A DNA stretch of 64,000 nt from an uncultured Clostridia bacterium (GTDB lineage: Bacteria > Bacillota > Clostridia > Peptostreptococcales > Anaerovoracaceae), in the NCBI GenBank assembly GCA_938045615.1, contig CALIBC010000007.1:1-64000 (forward strand), written 5' to 3'. The notes beneath the pieces are model-generated. The model did not search any database. It was not told the DNA's origin and saw nothing but the letters and a program-made list of their open reading frames with translations. Below are positions 28,552 through 36,572 of the stretch, piece after piece. Position 1 is the stretch's first letter. Each line of letters starts with the position of its first letter. A program made the position numbers and the translations under genes.

Positions 28552-28703
28552 TGCCCTTTGACAGCTCCGCACAATTCCGGAAAAGGCTTATCCGCGGCAC
28601 ATAAGAACTTCCGCTTATTGCTGCTTCCTTCCGGACCTGACAAGGTTCACGGCATCCTATTGCGCAGGACCCAAACCAAAACGGGCGAAGCTGTCAAAGG
28701 ACA
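28552..28703 (-). ncRNA. ffs: Signal recognition particle RNA (small bacterial type)
   Basis: The minus strand contains the invariant SRP tip segment GTCAGGTCCGGAAGGAAGCA (about 28622-28645). The ends 28552-28571 and 28684-28703 pair in a stem of about 19-20 bp with a few G-U pairs, giving a single long hairpin of about 152 nt. No extra Alu-type domain like that of the 271-nt Bacillus RNA is evident. A perfect promoter lies directly upstream and dnaX follows, as in other Firmicutes. Mature ends are inferred from pairing. Confidence 0.92.
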
Positions 28704-28717
28704 TTTCGGCTCACTTA

Positions 28718-28746
28718 ATTATATGGTTTTTGCTTCGGCTTGTCAA
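28718..28746 (-). promoter_or_regulatory. Perfect-consensus promoter of the SRP RNA gene
   Basis: Minus strand TTGACA (28741-28746), 17-base spacer, TATAAT (28718-28723). The predicted start, near 28711, is a few bases outside the RNA terminal stem. Confidence 0.93.
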
Positions 28747-28805
28747 ATGATTTGCGCTTGCGACAAGGCATACCCGCATCCGACTTACGACATAAATGCC
28801 ACGGC

Positions 28806-29609
28806 TCAAAAAGTTCCGGCTCTGCTTATCGGGATTGGCAACCCCTCCCTGACTTCTTCCAGATAGCCCATGTCCAAATCCGCATATATTATGGTTTCAT
28901 TTTCATCGGCTGCGGCTATCACTTTCCCAAGCGGATCGGCTATTGTCGAGTGACCCCATGCGTGGAATTTGCAATTTGGGTCTCTTGCGACCTGGGCGCC
29001 CACAAAGTACACCTGATTGTCCATGGCTCTGGCCCTTACTAAAAGTTCCCAGTGCGCGGGGCCTGTGATCATGCTGAAAGCCGCAGGCAGGATCATGATT
29101 TTGGCGCCTCGCAAAGCCATCTCCACAAAAAGCCCGCCAAACCTGATGTCAAAGCAGATAGCCAATCCTATTTTGCCGAATTTCGTATCCGCAACGGTAA
29201 TTTCACTTCCGGGCGCGATAAAATATGACTCGGTAAATGAAACTTTCCCCTTTATGTCGACGTCGAACAGGTGAATCTTCCTGTGCTTTGCTATTTCTTT
29301 GCCCTCTGCGTCAAATACATAGCAAGTATTATATACCTTATCCCCTTCCGCTTCCGGCACGCTTCCTGAAAAAAGGCAGACGTTGAACTCCGCCGCCAGA
29401 CTGCGCATAAAATTATAGATTTCTCCACCCTGCGGTTCTTTATAATGCGCAAAATTTGCGCCGATGTACGGGCAGACCCACATCTCCGGAAAGACTACGA
29501 TATCGGCTCCCGTGTGCACGGCTTGCATTAACATTTGACGGTATTTCTTTTTTCCCGCCTCTCTGTCTTGGCGCGGCATTATCTGGCATACAGCCACCTT
29601 GGGGCTCAT
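28806..29609 (-). CDS. Nitrilase-superfamily amidohydrolase (omega-amidase/Nit2-like)
   Basis: A 267-residue carbon-nitrogen hydrolase. The Glu-Lys-Cys triad is visible: E42 in 'VVFPEMW', K110 in 'HRKIHLFD' and C151 in 'LAICFDIRF'. The overall pattern resembles omega-amidases that hydrolyse alpha-ketoglutaramate or ketosuccinamate, but substrate assignment is by similarity only. Its ATG overlaps the stop of the upstream P-loop gene by four bases (ATGA), so the two are translationally coupled. Confidence 0.88.
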   Translation of the reverse strand: MSPKVAVCQIMPRQDREAGKKKYRQMLMQAVHTGADIVVFPEMWVCPYIGANFAHYKEPQGGEIYNFMRSLAAEFNVCLFSGSVPEAEGDKVYNTCYVFDAEGKEIAKHRKIHLFDVDIKGKVSFTESYFIAPGSEITVADTKFGKIGLAICFDIRFGGLFVEMALRGAKIMILPAAFSMITGPAHWELLVRARAMDNQVYFVGAQVARDPNCKFHAWGHSTIADPLGKVIAAADENETIIYADLDMGYLEEVREGLPIPISRAGTF

Positions 29610-30415
29610 ATTGTTCTCCTTATTTCAACATCTATCCTGACAACGTTGAACGCCGTCATATTCTCAATTTGGAGCGCAAGGCTCCGCTGAAACTCTTCCG
29701 CACTTTTCCACACCTTGAAACCCTTTTTTATTCCGAGCGAAATTCTGACATCGAGCGCATCGGGTTCGGTATTTTCATATATCGCATATATTTTCCCCAC
29801 CGCCTCGTTCTCTCTCGCCACGCAGTTGGCGATATCCATGATCACCGAATCGGAAATATAGAATCTCCCCATGTAGCTGAAAGTCGGCCTCACGACGGTG
29901 CGCTCGCCCTGCCCGCCGTCGCCTCCCCAAAAACTCCCCCTTAAGATTTTAAGAGGGTTCATGAAGTATCCCGCAAAATCACGCTTAAGCTGTAGTGTCG
30001 GAACCGGAATCACGTGCTTTCCCTGGACAATACGCTGTTTGAATGCGATCTTAAGCTCCTCTTCCGACGCAATATCTTCAATATGAATTATCTCACCTAT
30101 AGGCGGCAGGTTCAGTATCTTGGCGATCTTGTTGACCATCTTGTCGGATGTGCCTATGATCAGTATCGATTTCGGTTCTCTCTGTGCGATCTTGGATATC
30201 ACGGAATTTCTGTGCTCTTCGCTTGTGAAAAGTGCGGTCTTGATTGCGGCCACCCGCGTTTCCTGCCTTTTTGCGGAAATTCCGGCTTCCACTCTGTTTT
30301 TAAAAATAAATAAGCCGTCGTCGATGATGCTTTCGATGTTCAGCTTGTTGCACAAATTCATCGCCCGATAGCTTTTCCCCGTTCCGCTTTTGCCGCTCAA
30401 CGCATAAACTTTCAT
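29606..30415 (-). CDS. P-loop protein with C-terminal Asp23/Gls24-like domain
   Basis: A 269-residue protein I recognise only by parts. The N-terminus has a Walker A, 'LSGKSGTGKS' (6-15), in a small NTPase domain up to about 150. A Walker B could not be assigned. The last 100 residues (about 170-269) resemble an Asp23/Gls24 envelope-stress domain: a strand and helix, 'RFYISDSVIMDIANCVAREN', then alternating strands, then a helix and a final strand ending 'VVRIDVEIRRT'. Asp23 proteins are normally about 120-180 residues without an NTPase. Overlaps the amidase gene by four bases. Role unknown; envelope-linked signalling is a guess. Confidence 0.6.
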   Translation of the reverse strand: MKVYALSGKSGTGKSYRAMNLCNKLNIESIIDDGLFIFKNRVEAGISAKRQETRVAAIKTALFTSEEHRNSVISKIAQREPKSILIIGTSDKMVNKIAKILNLPPIGEIIHIEDIASEEELKIAFKQRIVQGKHVIPVPTLQLKRDFAGYFMNPLKILRGSFWGGDGGQGERTVVRPTFSYMGRFYISDSVIMDIANCVARENEAVGKIYAIYENTEPDALDVRISLGIKKGFKVWKSAEEFQRSLALQIENMTAFNVVRIDVEIRRTI

Positions 30416-30416
30416 C

Positions 30417-30445
30417 TTTACTTATCAGTTCCTTTCTGCTATACT
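30417..30445 (+). promoter_or_regulatory. Probable promoter of the ferredoxin gene
   Basis: TTTACT (30417-30422) and TATACT (30440-30445), 17 bases apart, about 45 bases before the ferredoxin ATG. Part of the -35 overlaps the region just upstream of the divergent P-loop gene. Confidence 0.6.
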
Positions 30446-30490
30446 GTGTGCGGATTCATTTCAAGAGATTTCTATAAGGAGGATTTTAAT

Positions 30491-30661
30491 ATGGCTTACA
30501 AAATTTCAGATGCTTGCATCAGCTGTGGCGCCTGCGAACCTGAATGTCCTGTTGGAGCAATCAGCGAAGGCGACAGCCAGTATGTGATTGACGCAGACAG
30601 CTGCATCGATTGTGGCGCTTGTGCCGGAGTCTGTCCTGTGGACGCACCGGCGGAAGCATAG
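30491..30661 (+). CDS. 2[4Fe-4S] ferredoxin
   Basis: A 56-residue clostridial-type ferredoxin, a low-potential electron carrier for pyruvate:ferredoxin oxidoreductase, hydrogenase and similar enzymes. Two Cys clusters are complete: C9/C12/C15 with C19-Pro, and C38/C41/C44 with C48-Pro. AAGGAGG stands seven to eight bases upstream of the ATG at 30491; a longer reading from 30446 would ignore it. It is monocistronic with its own promoter and terminator, and converges on rex, an NADH/NAD+ sensor. Confidence 0.97.
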   Translation: MAYKISDACISCGACEPECPVGAISEGDSQYVIDADSCIDCGACAGVCPVDAPAEA

Positions 30662-30680
30662 CGAAAATTTAATTTCCGCG

Positions 30681-30710
30681 ACCGCTTTGCAAATGCGAAG
30701 CGGTTTTTTA
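30681..30710 (+). terminator. Terminator of the ferredoxin gene
   Basis: A 10-bp stem (accgctttgc with gcgaagcggt, one G-U) around an AAAT loop, followed by six T's. It lies 20 bases after the ferredoxin stop and just before the convergent rex stop. Confidence 0.93.
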
Positions 30711-30720
30711 TTGTCGTTTT

Positions 30721-31362
30721 CTATTTTTTATGAAGCGCATTCATGTGATATGCCAATGCGTGCAGGCTGTCGGACAACTGAACCACCTCAAGAGCTATGT
30801 GCGCCGGAACCTCTATATCCGTTATGGCAAAGTTCCATATTCCCCGCACGCCGGCAAAACACAGTTTGTCCGCAACTTCTTGGGCGCTCTCCTGATTGAC
30901 ACAGATTATGCCAATGTCGATACTTTCTTTTTCCACATACTCAACAAGAGCCTCCTGGTCAAGTATATCGATGCCCTCAAGCTGTTTGCCGATAAGCCCC
31001 GGGTTGATGTCAAAGGCAGCGCATATCTTGAATCCCTGTTTGTGAAACTTGGTGTACTTTGCGATAGCCTGACCCAAATTGCCCGCACCGACTATGACCA
31101 TCTTGTATTCCTTGTCAAGTCCCAGTATGGCACTTATTTCACGGCAAAGTCCATCGACGCTGTACCCGTACCCCTGCTGACCGAAGCCTCCGAAATTGTT
31201 GAGATCCTGTCTGATCTGCGAAGCTGTGTAACCGATAAGTTCGCTGAATTCCTTTGAAGATATTTTTTCTATCCCTTTTTTTCTTAATTCGATCAGATAA
31301 CGCCTGTAACGAGGGAGCCTCTTGATTACGGCATTGGAAATTTTCGCATTCTTTTTTGCCAT
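30721..31362 (-). CDS. rex: Redox-sensing transcriptional repressor Rex
   Basis: A 213-residue repressor that binds DNA when NADH is low and lets go when NADH rises, controlling fermentation genes. An N-terminal winged helix (about 1-80; 'SSKEFSELIGYTASQIRQDL') and a Rossmann domain with 'VGAGNLGQAI' (91-100) and a C-terminal swapped helix are all present. The length is standard. The ATG at 31362 follows AAAGGA by about 10 bases. The leader contains a marked hairpin (31401-31445). No clear Rex operator was spotted near the ferredoxin promoter. Confidence 0.96.
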   Translation of the reverse strand: MAKKNAKISNAVIKRLPRYRRYLIELRKKGIEKISSKEFSELIGYTASQIRQDLNNFGGFGQQGYGYSVDGLCREISAILGLDKEYKMVIVGAGNLGQAIAKYTKFHKQGFKICAAFDINPGLIGKQLEGIDILDQEALVEYVEKESIDIGIICVNQESAQEVADKLCFAGVRGIWNFAITDIEVPAHIALEVVQLSDSLHALAYHMNALHKK

Positions 31363-31400
31363 CTGTATTTTTTCCTTTCCATATGAGGTTACCTGCCAAT

Positions 31401-31445
31401 GTGCGGTGGGCGAGCACCAAGTTCTCGGTGGATCTGCTCACGCAC
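31401..31445 (-). other. Structured leader hairpin upstream of rex
   Basis: Nested pairings GTGCG/CGCAC (31401-31405 with 31441-31445), GAGCA/TGCTC (31412-31416 with 31435-31439) and CCA/TGG form an irregular stem just 3' of the acpP terminator, in the presumed rex leader. It does not match a riboswitch class I recognise. Confidence 0.45.
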
Positions 31446-31451
31446 TATATA

Positions 31452-31473
31452 ATAAAACCCGCAAAGGCGGGCT
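31452..31473 (-). terminator. Terminator of acpP
   Basis: A short GC stem (cccgc/gcggg plus one G-U) followed on the minus strand by TTTTATTATA, four bases past the acpP stop. Confidence 0.75.
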
Positions 31474-31476
31474 TAA

Positions 31477-31710
31477 TCAACTCTCAATATTATCATCAAC
31501 ATACTTTACAAGATCCCCGACCAGACGAAACTTTTCAGCTTCTTCATCAGGGATTTCGAGATCGAACTCCTCCTCTATGGCCATGATTATCTCCACGGCA
31601 TCCAGAGAGTCGGCTTCAAGATCCTTCATAAGATTGGTGTCCATAGTAACCATCGACTCGTCGACGCTTAGCTGCTCAACGATAATCTCTCTCACCTTGT
31701 CAAAAGTCAT
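31477..31710 (-). CDS. acpP: Acyl carrier protein
   Basis: A 77-residue four-helix carrier for fatty-acid synthesis. The phosphopantetheine-accepting Ser is S35 in 'EADSLDAVE', in the usual 'DSL' motif, and the overall charge is strongly acidic. I start at the ATG at 31710, six bases after AGGAGG; another ATG six bases upstream abuts that site directly and is unlikely. It is monocistronic, with a good promoter (31744-31772) and a terminator. No fab genes are adjacent. Confidence 0.96.
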   Translation of the reverse strand: MTFDKVREIIVEQLSVDESMVTMDTNLMKDLEADSLDAVEIIMAIEEEFDLEIPDEEAEKFRLVGDLVKYVDDNIES

Positions 31711-31743
31711 TTTCATCCTCCTACTTTTCGGGCGCTACAAGTA

Positions 31744-31772
31744 GTATTATAGTGTAGTGAATTGCTTAATGC
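31744..31772 (-). promoter_or_regulatory. Promoter of acpP
   Basis: Minus strand TTGCAT (31767-31772), 17-base spacer, TATAAT (31744-31749), about 35 bases upstream of the start. Confidence 0.8.
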
Positions 31773-31907
31773 AAGCAGATTTTTTTGCCCCAAGCGGTTG
31801 TCATTTCGCAGAGTCAAATGAAAAGCAAGTTCACTCAGGGATGCACACCGGAGCTCAATTTGCAACCTGCCCGTCATTTTTCTTCCCAATTCCAACGCCG
31901 TTTCCTG

Positions 31908-31913
31908 TATAAT
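31908..31913 (+). promoter_or_regulatory. Possible -10 element for the TraX-like gene
   Basis: TATAAT at 31908-31913, about 48 bases before the ATG. No convincing -35 lies at the right distance, so support is limited. Confidence 0.4.
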
Positions 31914-31960
31914 TGCTTCCATAGAGAATATATGTACCCCCTCCGGAAAGGATATGTGAC

Positions 31961-32845
31961 ATGAATCTCCATCTTGACAGGAATCATTTAAAAATTATTG
32001 CTTTGGCGGCTATGACTTTTGATCATACAGCAATGTTTTTCCCTGATAGGTTTCCAATATACTTCCACTGGATAGGGCGTTTGGCAGCCCCGATTTTCCT
32101 GTTTCTTTGCGCAGAAAGTATAACATATACCACCAACAAGTTCATGTATATCCTCCGCCTCTACTTGGCATCCGTTATAATGGGTTTGATACAAAGTTTT
32201 ACACAGATAGAGATAAATATCTTTCGAAGCATATTTATGACTGCCGTATCATGCTGCATAATTGCAATCCATAATGCAGATAAGAAAAATGCCGCAAAGT
32301 TCGCATCGCTTTTCTTGATCTGGCAAATAGCCACATCTGTGGTGGTTCTTTATGTAAATCAGCATTCCTCTGCGGTGATGGAAGATTTTGCCGCTTTTCT
32401 TCTCCCTGCTCTTTTGGGCAACTGCCTCAATTTGGATGGAGGTATTTTCTATGTGATCCTGGGTATTGTATTTTACGTTTTTAAAAACCACAGGCAAAAC
32501 CTTGCTCTCTCATTCTGCGGGTTAACCGCAATTCATGGTTTCTGCAATACCACACACTACATTTTTTCTCTGCTGCATAGAATAAAACTTGTTCCGGTTA
32601 TAGGAAGTGAGTTTTCCGATGCTCTGGAATTTTTCTTTGAACTTGGAATGGGACCTCTAATGGGCATCGGTGAATCCGCTCTCTACGTAAACTATTCATG
32701 GATGATGATATTTTCTCTTCCGATCATATTGAACTACAAAAGCCGAAAAATCAGGTACGGAAGATTCATCAAATACTTTTTTTATTTTTACTATCCTGTG
32801 CATATCCTGCTTTTGTATTTTCTTGCCAACCGATTGATTGTGTGA
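31961..32845 (+). CDS. TraX family membrane protein
   Basis: A 294-residue polytopic protein of the TraX family, related to the F-plasmid pilin N-acetyltransferase. The diagnostic start 'LKIIALAAMTFDHTAMFF' (10-27), 'WIGRLAAPIFLFLCAE' (37-52) and about eight hydrophobic segments are seen. Chromosomal TraX homologues in Firmicutes have no assigned substrate; acyl transfer to a surface molecule is inferred only. GGAAAGGA precedes the ATG. The gene looks AT-richer than its neighbours. It converges with the ABC-F gene. Confidence 0.85.
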   Translation: MNLHLDRNHLKIIALAAMTFDHTAMFFPDRFPIYFHWIGRLAAPIFLFLCAESITYTTNKFMYILRLYLASVIMGLIQSFTQIEINIFRSIFMTAVSCCIIAIHNADKKNAAKFASLFLIWQIATSVVVLYVNQHSSAVMEDFAAFLLPALLGNCLNLDGGIFYVILGIVFYVFKNHRQNLALSFCGLTAIHGFCNTTHYIFSLLHRIKLVPVIGSEFSDALEFFFELGMGPLMGIGESALYVNYSWMMIFSLPIILNYKSRKIRYGRFIKYFFYFYYPVHILLLYFLANRLIV

Positions 32846-32894
32846 GTAAATTCCGGACTTTTCCAATTATAATTATGTGAGCACCGTGTCGCAT

Positions 32895-35033
32895 TCAATC
32901 ACTTGATTGATCCTGAAGTTCCATCCAACTGTCGTAGGTGGTTTCAAGGGTTGCTTCTTTTGCTTTTAGCTCCTTGTCCAGCTGCACAAGTTTCAAAGGA
33001 TCCGACAGGTTTTCCGGGCTGCACATCTGCGTTTTCAACAGTTCCGTCTCTTTTTCAAGTTTTGCGATTTCATCTTCCAGACGCTTTTTTTCCCGTTCGA
33101 TGCGACGCCGCCGGGTTTCGATTTTTTTCTTGAGCATCCTTTCTTGAGCCGGGCTCAACGTGCTTGCAGGCGCAGCCTCCTTATTCACTGCATTCGCCAC
33201 AGCATCGTCTATATGCGATGCGTCTGTTTGCAAAGAATCCGCTGCAGCGCCTGAGGAATTCCCTCGGTGCCGCTTTTCTCCGGAATCATTTTCCGCTTTG
33301 CTTTTCGTTTCCGCACTCAACTGCTTTATATAGTCCTTGCCCGACTGTATGGACGCCTTCTTCCCCTCATAATAATCGTAGCCGCCGACGTACTCGGTTA
33401 TCCCGCTATTATTGAGTTCAAAGATTTTGGTTGCGATTTTGTTGAGAAAATATCTGTCGTGAGAAACCGCAATCACGGTACCCGGATAATCCCAAAGCGC
33501 CTCTTCAAACACCTCTTTGGAATCTATGTCGAGATGATTTGTCGGTTCATCGAGAACCAGAACGTTGGCTCCCGAAAGCATCAGTTTCAAAAGCGCAAGT
33601 CTGGCTTTTTCTCCGCCGGACAGCGTATCGACACGATTAAAAACGCTGTCTGCAGAAAAGAGAAAACGTCCGAGCATTCCTCTTATCTCGCTATCCTTGT
33701 ATTGCCTGTATGTATCGTGGATCTCCTCCATCAGTGTATTTCCTCCGTTCAACAACTCCTGCTGCTGATCGTAGTAGGCAAATTCCACGCGGTGCCCGCG
33801 TTCAAGATACCCCGAGTCGGGGGCAAGATCCCCCATTATAATTTTAAGAAGCGTGGTCTTGCCCGTTCCGTTGGCGCCAACTATACAGATTTTTTCGCCT
33901 TTCTTGATATCAAAATCCACACCGTCGAACACAATTTTTTTCTCGGCACCGTTTTCGAACGACTTTGAAATCCCCTCGCCAAACAAAACGTCACCTCCGC
34001 TCCGGTAATCCTGATGAAAATTCATCTTCACCTTGGAACGTTCGGCCTCCGGTTTTTCGAGCCTTTCCAACGCATTCAGCCTTTTTTCCCTTGACGCCGC
34101 CCGCTTTGCGAGTTTCTCCGTTCCGCGCGATTTGAAGCGTCTGATCATATCTTCCTGACGCTTTATCTCCTCACGCTGTTTGTTGTATGCTCTCTGCTCG
34201 CTCTCCCTAAGGCGGCTCCTCTTTTCTATGAACTGCGTATAATTCCCTTTGTACATCCTGAGTTTTTTGTTCTCGATCTGAAATATGTCCGTGCACATGT
34301 TGTCGAGAAAATATCTGTCATGCGATACTAAAACGACGGTTCCCCTGTACGACCTCAAAAATTGCTCCAGCCACTTGAGCATTCCAATATCGAGGTGGTT
34401 GGTCGGTTCATCAAGAAGCAAAAGATCCGGATTACGCATCAGAAGGCATGCCAGCGCAAGCCTCGTGCGCTCGCCTCCCGAAAGCGTTGCGACCTCTTTG
34501 TCATAATACTCCTCGCTGAAAGCCATACTCTTCAAAATACCTTTCATGCGGCTCTTGTATGAAAATCCGCCCTCTTTGTCGTACCTCTCCTGAAGAGCCG
34601 TAAGCCGCCGGAAAAGGCTGTCATATTCACCGCTACGATCGCCCGTACCGCTAGGATCCGTTTTTTCGCCGATCTCTTTGCGCATCGCATCACCTTTGGC
34701 GATCGCGGCAATCTCATCCGAAAGCATATGTATCTCTTTTTCCATCTCCTCGAATTCTTTGTATATGCCTTCCACCTGCCGTATCACCGTCCCGTCCGGC
34801 TTGAACTCATCTTTTTGGCTCAAATAGCCTATCGTCACGTCTTTTGCCACAAAAAAATCGCCGAATTCGGCTGTTTCACGACCCGTCAATATATTGAGAA
34901 GTGTCGTCTTTCCCGCTCCGTTTGCGCCTACGATGCCGACACGGTCGCCCTCGTTGACGTGAAATGAAACCCTGTCAAGCACTGTGTCGGTTCCGTATGC
35001 TTTTGTTATTTCCGTTGCCGATAAAATAATCAT
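32895..35033 (-). CDS. ABC-F family ATPase (ribosome-acting)
   Basis: A 712-residue soluble twin-ATPase of the YdiF/Uup class with no membrane domain. ABC-F proteins act on the ribosomal E site to relieve stalling or protect from antibiotics. Two Walker A motifs ('GANGAGKTTLL' near 36, 'GANGTGKTTLL' near 385), two 'LSGGE(R/K)(T/A)R(L)' signatures and two 'DEPTNHLDI' Walker B motifs are visible. The interdomain linker is charged and Arg-rich. A long C-terminal coiled coil (about 620-712) follows a low-complexity patch. As in Bacillus ydiBCDEF, it follows tsaD. No strong RBS is seen. A housekeeping role is more likely than resistance. Confidence 0.93.
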   Translation of the reverse strand: MIILSATEITKAYGTDTVLDRVSFHVNEGDRVGIVGANGAGKTTLLNILTGRETAEFGDFFVAKDVTIGYLSQKDEFKPDGTVIRQVEGIYKEFEEMEKEIHMLSDEIAAIAKGDAMRKEIGEKTDPSGTGDRSGEYDSLFRRLTALQERYDKEGGFSYKSRMKGILKSMAFSEEYYDKEVATLSGGERTRLALACLLMRNPDLLLLDEPTNHLDIGMLKWLEQFLRSYRGTVVLVSHDRYFLDNMCTDIFQIENKKLRMYKGNYTQFIEKRSRLRESEQRAYNKQREEIKRQEDMIRRFKSRGTEKLAKRAASREKRLNALERLEKPEAERSKVKMNFHQDYRSGGDVLFGEGISKSFENGAEKKIVFDGVDFDIKKGEKICIVGANGTGKTTLLKIIMGDLAPDSGYLERGHRVEFAYYDQQQELLNGGNTLMEEIHDTYRQYKDSEIRGMLGRFLFSADSVFNRVDTLSGGEKARLALLKLMLSGANVLVLDEPTNHLDIDSKEVFEEALWDYPGTVIAVSHDRYFLNKIATKIFELNNSGITEYVGGYDYYEGKKASIQSGKDYIKQLSAETKSKAENDSGEKRHRGNSSGAAADSLQTDASHIDDAVANAVNKEAAPASTLSPAQERMLKKKIETRRRRIEREKKRLEDEIAKLEKETELLKTQMCSPENLSDPLKLVQLDKELKAKEATLETTYDSWMELQDQSSD

Positions 35034-35060
35034 AATCTAACTGTGAAGGCAGACATAAAG

Positions 35061-36077
35061 CTAAAACGGCAGATTTGCATGCGCATCAAGCAAAAGATCG
35101 TCCGCTCCGTTCATCCTGTATCCGTAGTATGCCGCAGCTCCTATCATGGCGGCATTGTCCGTGCAAAGCGCAGGTCCGGGCAGATATAGCTTTATTCCCT
35201 TACTGTCGCATCCTTTCTTCAACATTTTTCTCAAAAGCGAATTTGCGGCAACCCCGCCCGAAGCGGTCACCTTAGAAACGCCGCATTTTTCGGCGGCGGC
35301 TATGGTCTTTTCCACAAGAACATCTATCGCGGCCTGCTGAAAGCTCGCACATACATCTTCTCTGTTTACGGGATTTCCGCGCATACTCTCTCTGCCAAGG
35401 TAGTTCAGAACCTGTGTTTTCAGTCCGCTGAAGCTAAAATCAAGGCTTCCCTTTTCCAAACGAACACGCTTGAAGTCAATCGCTCCGGAATTGCCGGACT
35501 TTGCACATGCATCGATCTTCGGACCGCCCGGATATCCCAATCCCATGACCACGGCGACCTTGTCGTATGCCTCTCCCACCGCGTCATCTCTGGTTTCTCC
35601 GACCATTTCGCACCTGTTGTAGTCCGTAACATGAACAAGGTTGGTATGCCCTCCCGATACGAGCAAAGTAAGAAAGGGAGGTTCCAGATCTTTGTATTGC
35701 AAATACGCAGCTGCGATATGCCCGTGCATATGATTGACCCCGACAAGCGGTATCCCCGCTGCAAACGAAAGCGCCTTTGCCGTCGCCACGCCGATTACAA
35801 GCGCCCCTATCAGACCCGGACCGTTGGTAACGCCTATAAGGTCGACTTCGCAAAGTTCTGTCCCCGCTTCCTTAAGCGCAAGCTCCAGAACCTCGTTTAT
35901 ATCCTGAAGATGCCTGCGCGAGGCTATTTCCGGAACCACTCCGCCAAACTTGGCATGTATGTCTATCTGAGAACTGACCACGTTAGACATTATTTCTCTT
36001 CCACCTGAAACAACGGCTACGGAAGTTTCGTCACAGCTTGTTTCTATACCCAAAGTTATGAATTTTCCTTGTTTCAT
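35061..36077 (-). CDS. tsaD: tRNA N6-threonylcarbamoyladenosine transferase, TsaD
   Basis: Transfers threonylcarbamoyl from TC-AMP to A37 of ANN-decoding tRNAs (t6A), with TsaB and TsaE. The 338-residue ASKHA protein has the Fe/metal-binding H116-x-x-x-H120 in 'NHMHGH', N-terminal 'LGIETSCDET' (9-18) and 'LVSGGHTNLV'. Its ATG immediately follows the rimI stop (TGA-ATG), so it is tightly coupled. It belongs to the tsaE-tsaB-rimI-tsaD-ABC-F operon. Confidence 0.97.
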   Translation of the reverse strand: MKQGKFITLGIETSCDETSVAVVSGGREIMSNVVSSQIDIHAKFGGVVPEIASRRHLQDINEVLELALKEAGTELCEVDLIGVTNGPGLIGALVIGVATAKALSFAAGIPLVGVNHMHGHIAAAYLQYKDLEPPFLTLLVSGGHTNLVHVTDYNRCEMVGETRDDAVGEAYDKVAVVMGLGYPGGPKIDACAKSGNSGAIDFKRVRLEKGSLDFSFSGLKTQVLNYLGRESMRGNPVNREDVCASFQQAAIDVLVEKTIAAAEKCGVSKVTASGGVAANSLLRKMLKKGCDSKGIKLYLPGPALCTDNAAMIGAAAYYGYRMNGADDLLLDAHANLPF

Positions 36078-36542
36078 TCACGATTCCTTGCTTCTTGCAT
36101 CGGGATTTCCGATGCGCCACATGATCAGCGCATCTTCCCCGTCATCCTCGTAGTATCCGGGGCGTACTCCGGCAGGTCTAAATCCGAACTTTTCGTAAAG
36201 ATTTATCGCTGCCGCATTGCTCGCCCGCACCTCCAAAGTATGGCTATGCACACCGCTCTTTTCCGTTATGAACAGCATCATAGCCAGTAAAATGGACGCC
36301 ACACCTTTTCGTCTGTATCTCGGCATCACCGCAACATTGTTTATGTGACCTTCCTCTTCGATTTCCCATACTCCCACGTATCCGGCAATCGTATCGTTCA
36401 CCTCAGCGACAAAATACTTCGCCCGCGGATTTTCCGTTATATCGGCAAGCAGCGATTCTCTGGACCACGGTACGGAAAAACATACTTTTTCTATCGCAAA
36501 TATTCCGTTGACATCCGTCTTGTTCGCTTTCCTGATTTTCAT
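36078..36542 (-). CDS. rimI: Ribosomal-protein-alanine N-acetyltransferase (GNAT)
   Basis: A 154-residue GNAT acetyltransferase placed by sequence and context with RimI (S18 N-terminal acetylation in enterobacteria; substrates in Firmicutes may be broader). The acetyl-CoA loop 'YRRKGVASILL' (near 76-86) and 'GHINNVAVMPRYRRKG' are characteristic, with 'LEVRASNAAAINLYEKFGF' near the end. It lies between tsaB and tsaD as in many Firmicutes. Confidence 0.93.
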   Translation of the reverse strand: MKIRKANKTDVNGIFAIEKVCFSVPWSRESLLADITENPRAKYFVAEVNDTIAGYVGVWEIEEEGHINNVAVMPRYRRKGVASILLAMMLFITEKSGVHSHTLEVRASNAAAINLYEKFGFRPAGVRPGYYEDDGEDALIMWRIGNPDARSKES

Positions 36543-36572
36543 CCTCGTTCCCTCTTGCCTCGGATCTTGAAA

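Noticed and set aside
31713..31922. 69-codon minus-strand frame upstream of acpP
   Set aside because: No RBS, overlaps the good acpP promoter and shows no family features.
32895..32910. Terminator at the ABC-F stop codon (TCAATCA-ct-TGATTGA)
   Set aside because: A neat 7-bp inverted repeat, but AT-rich, overlapping the stop codon and without a T-tract.
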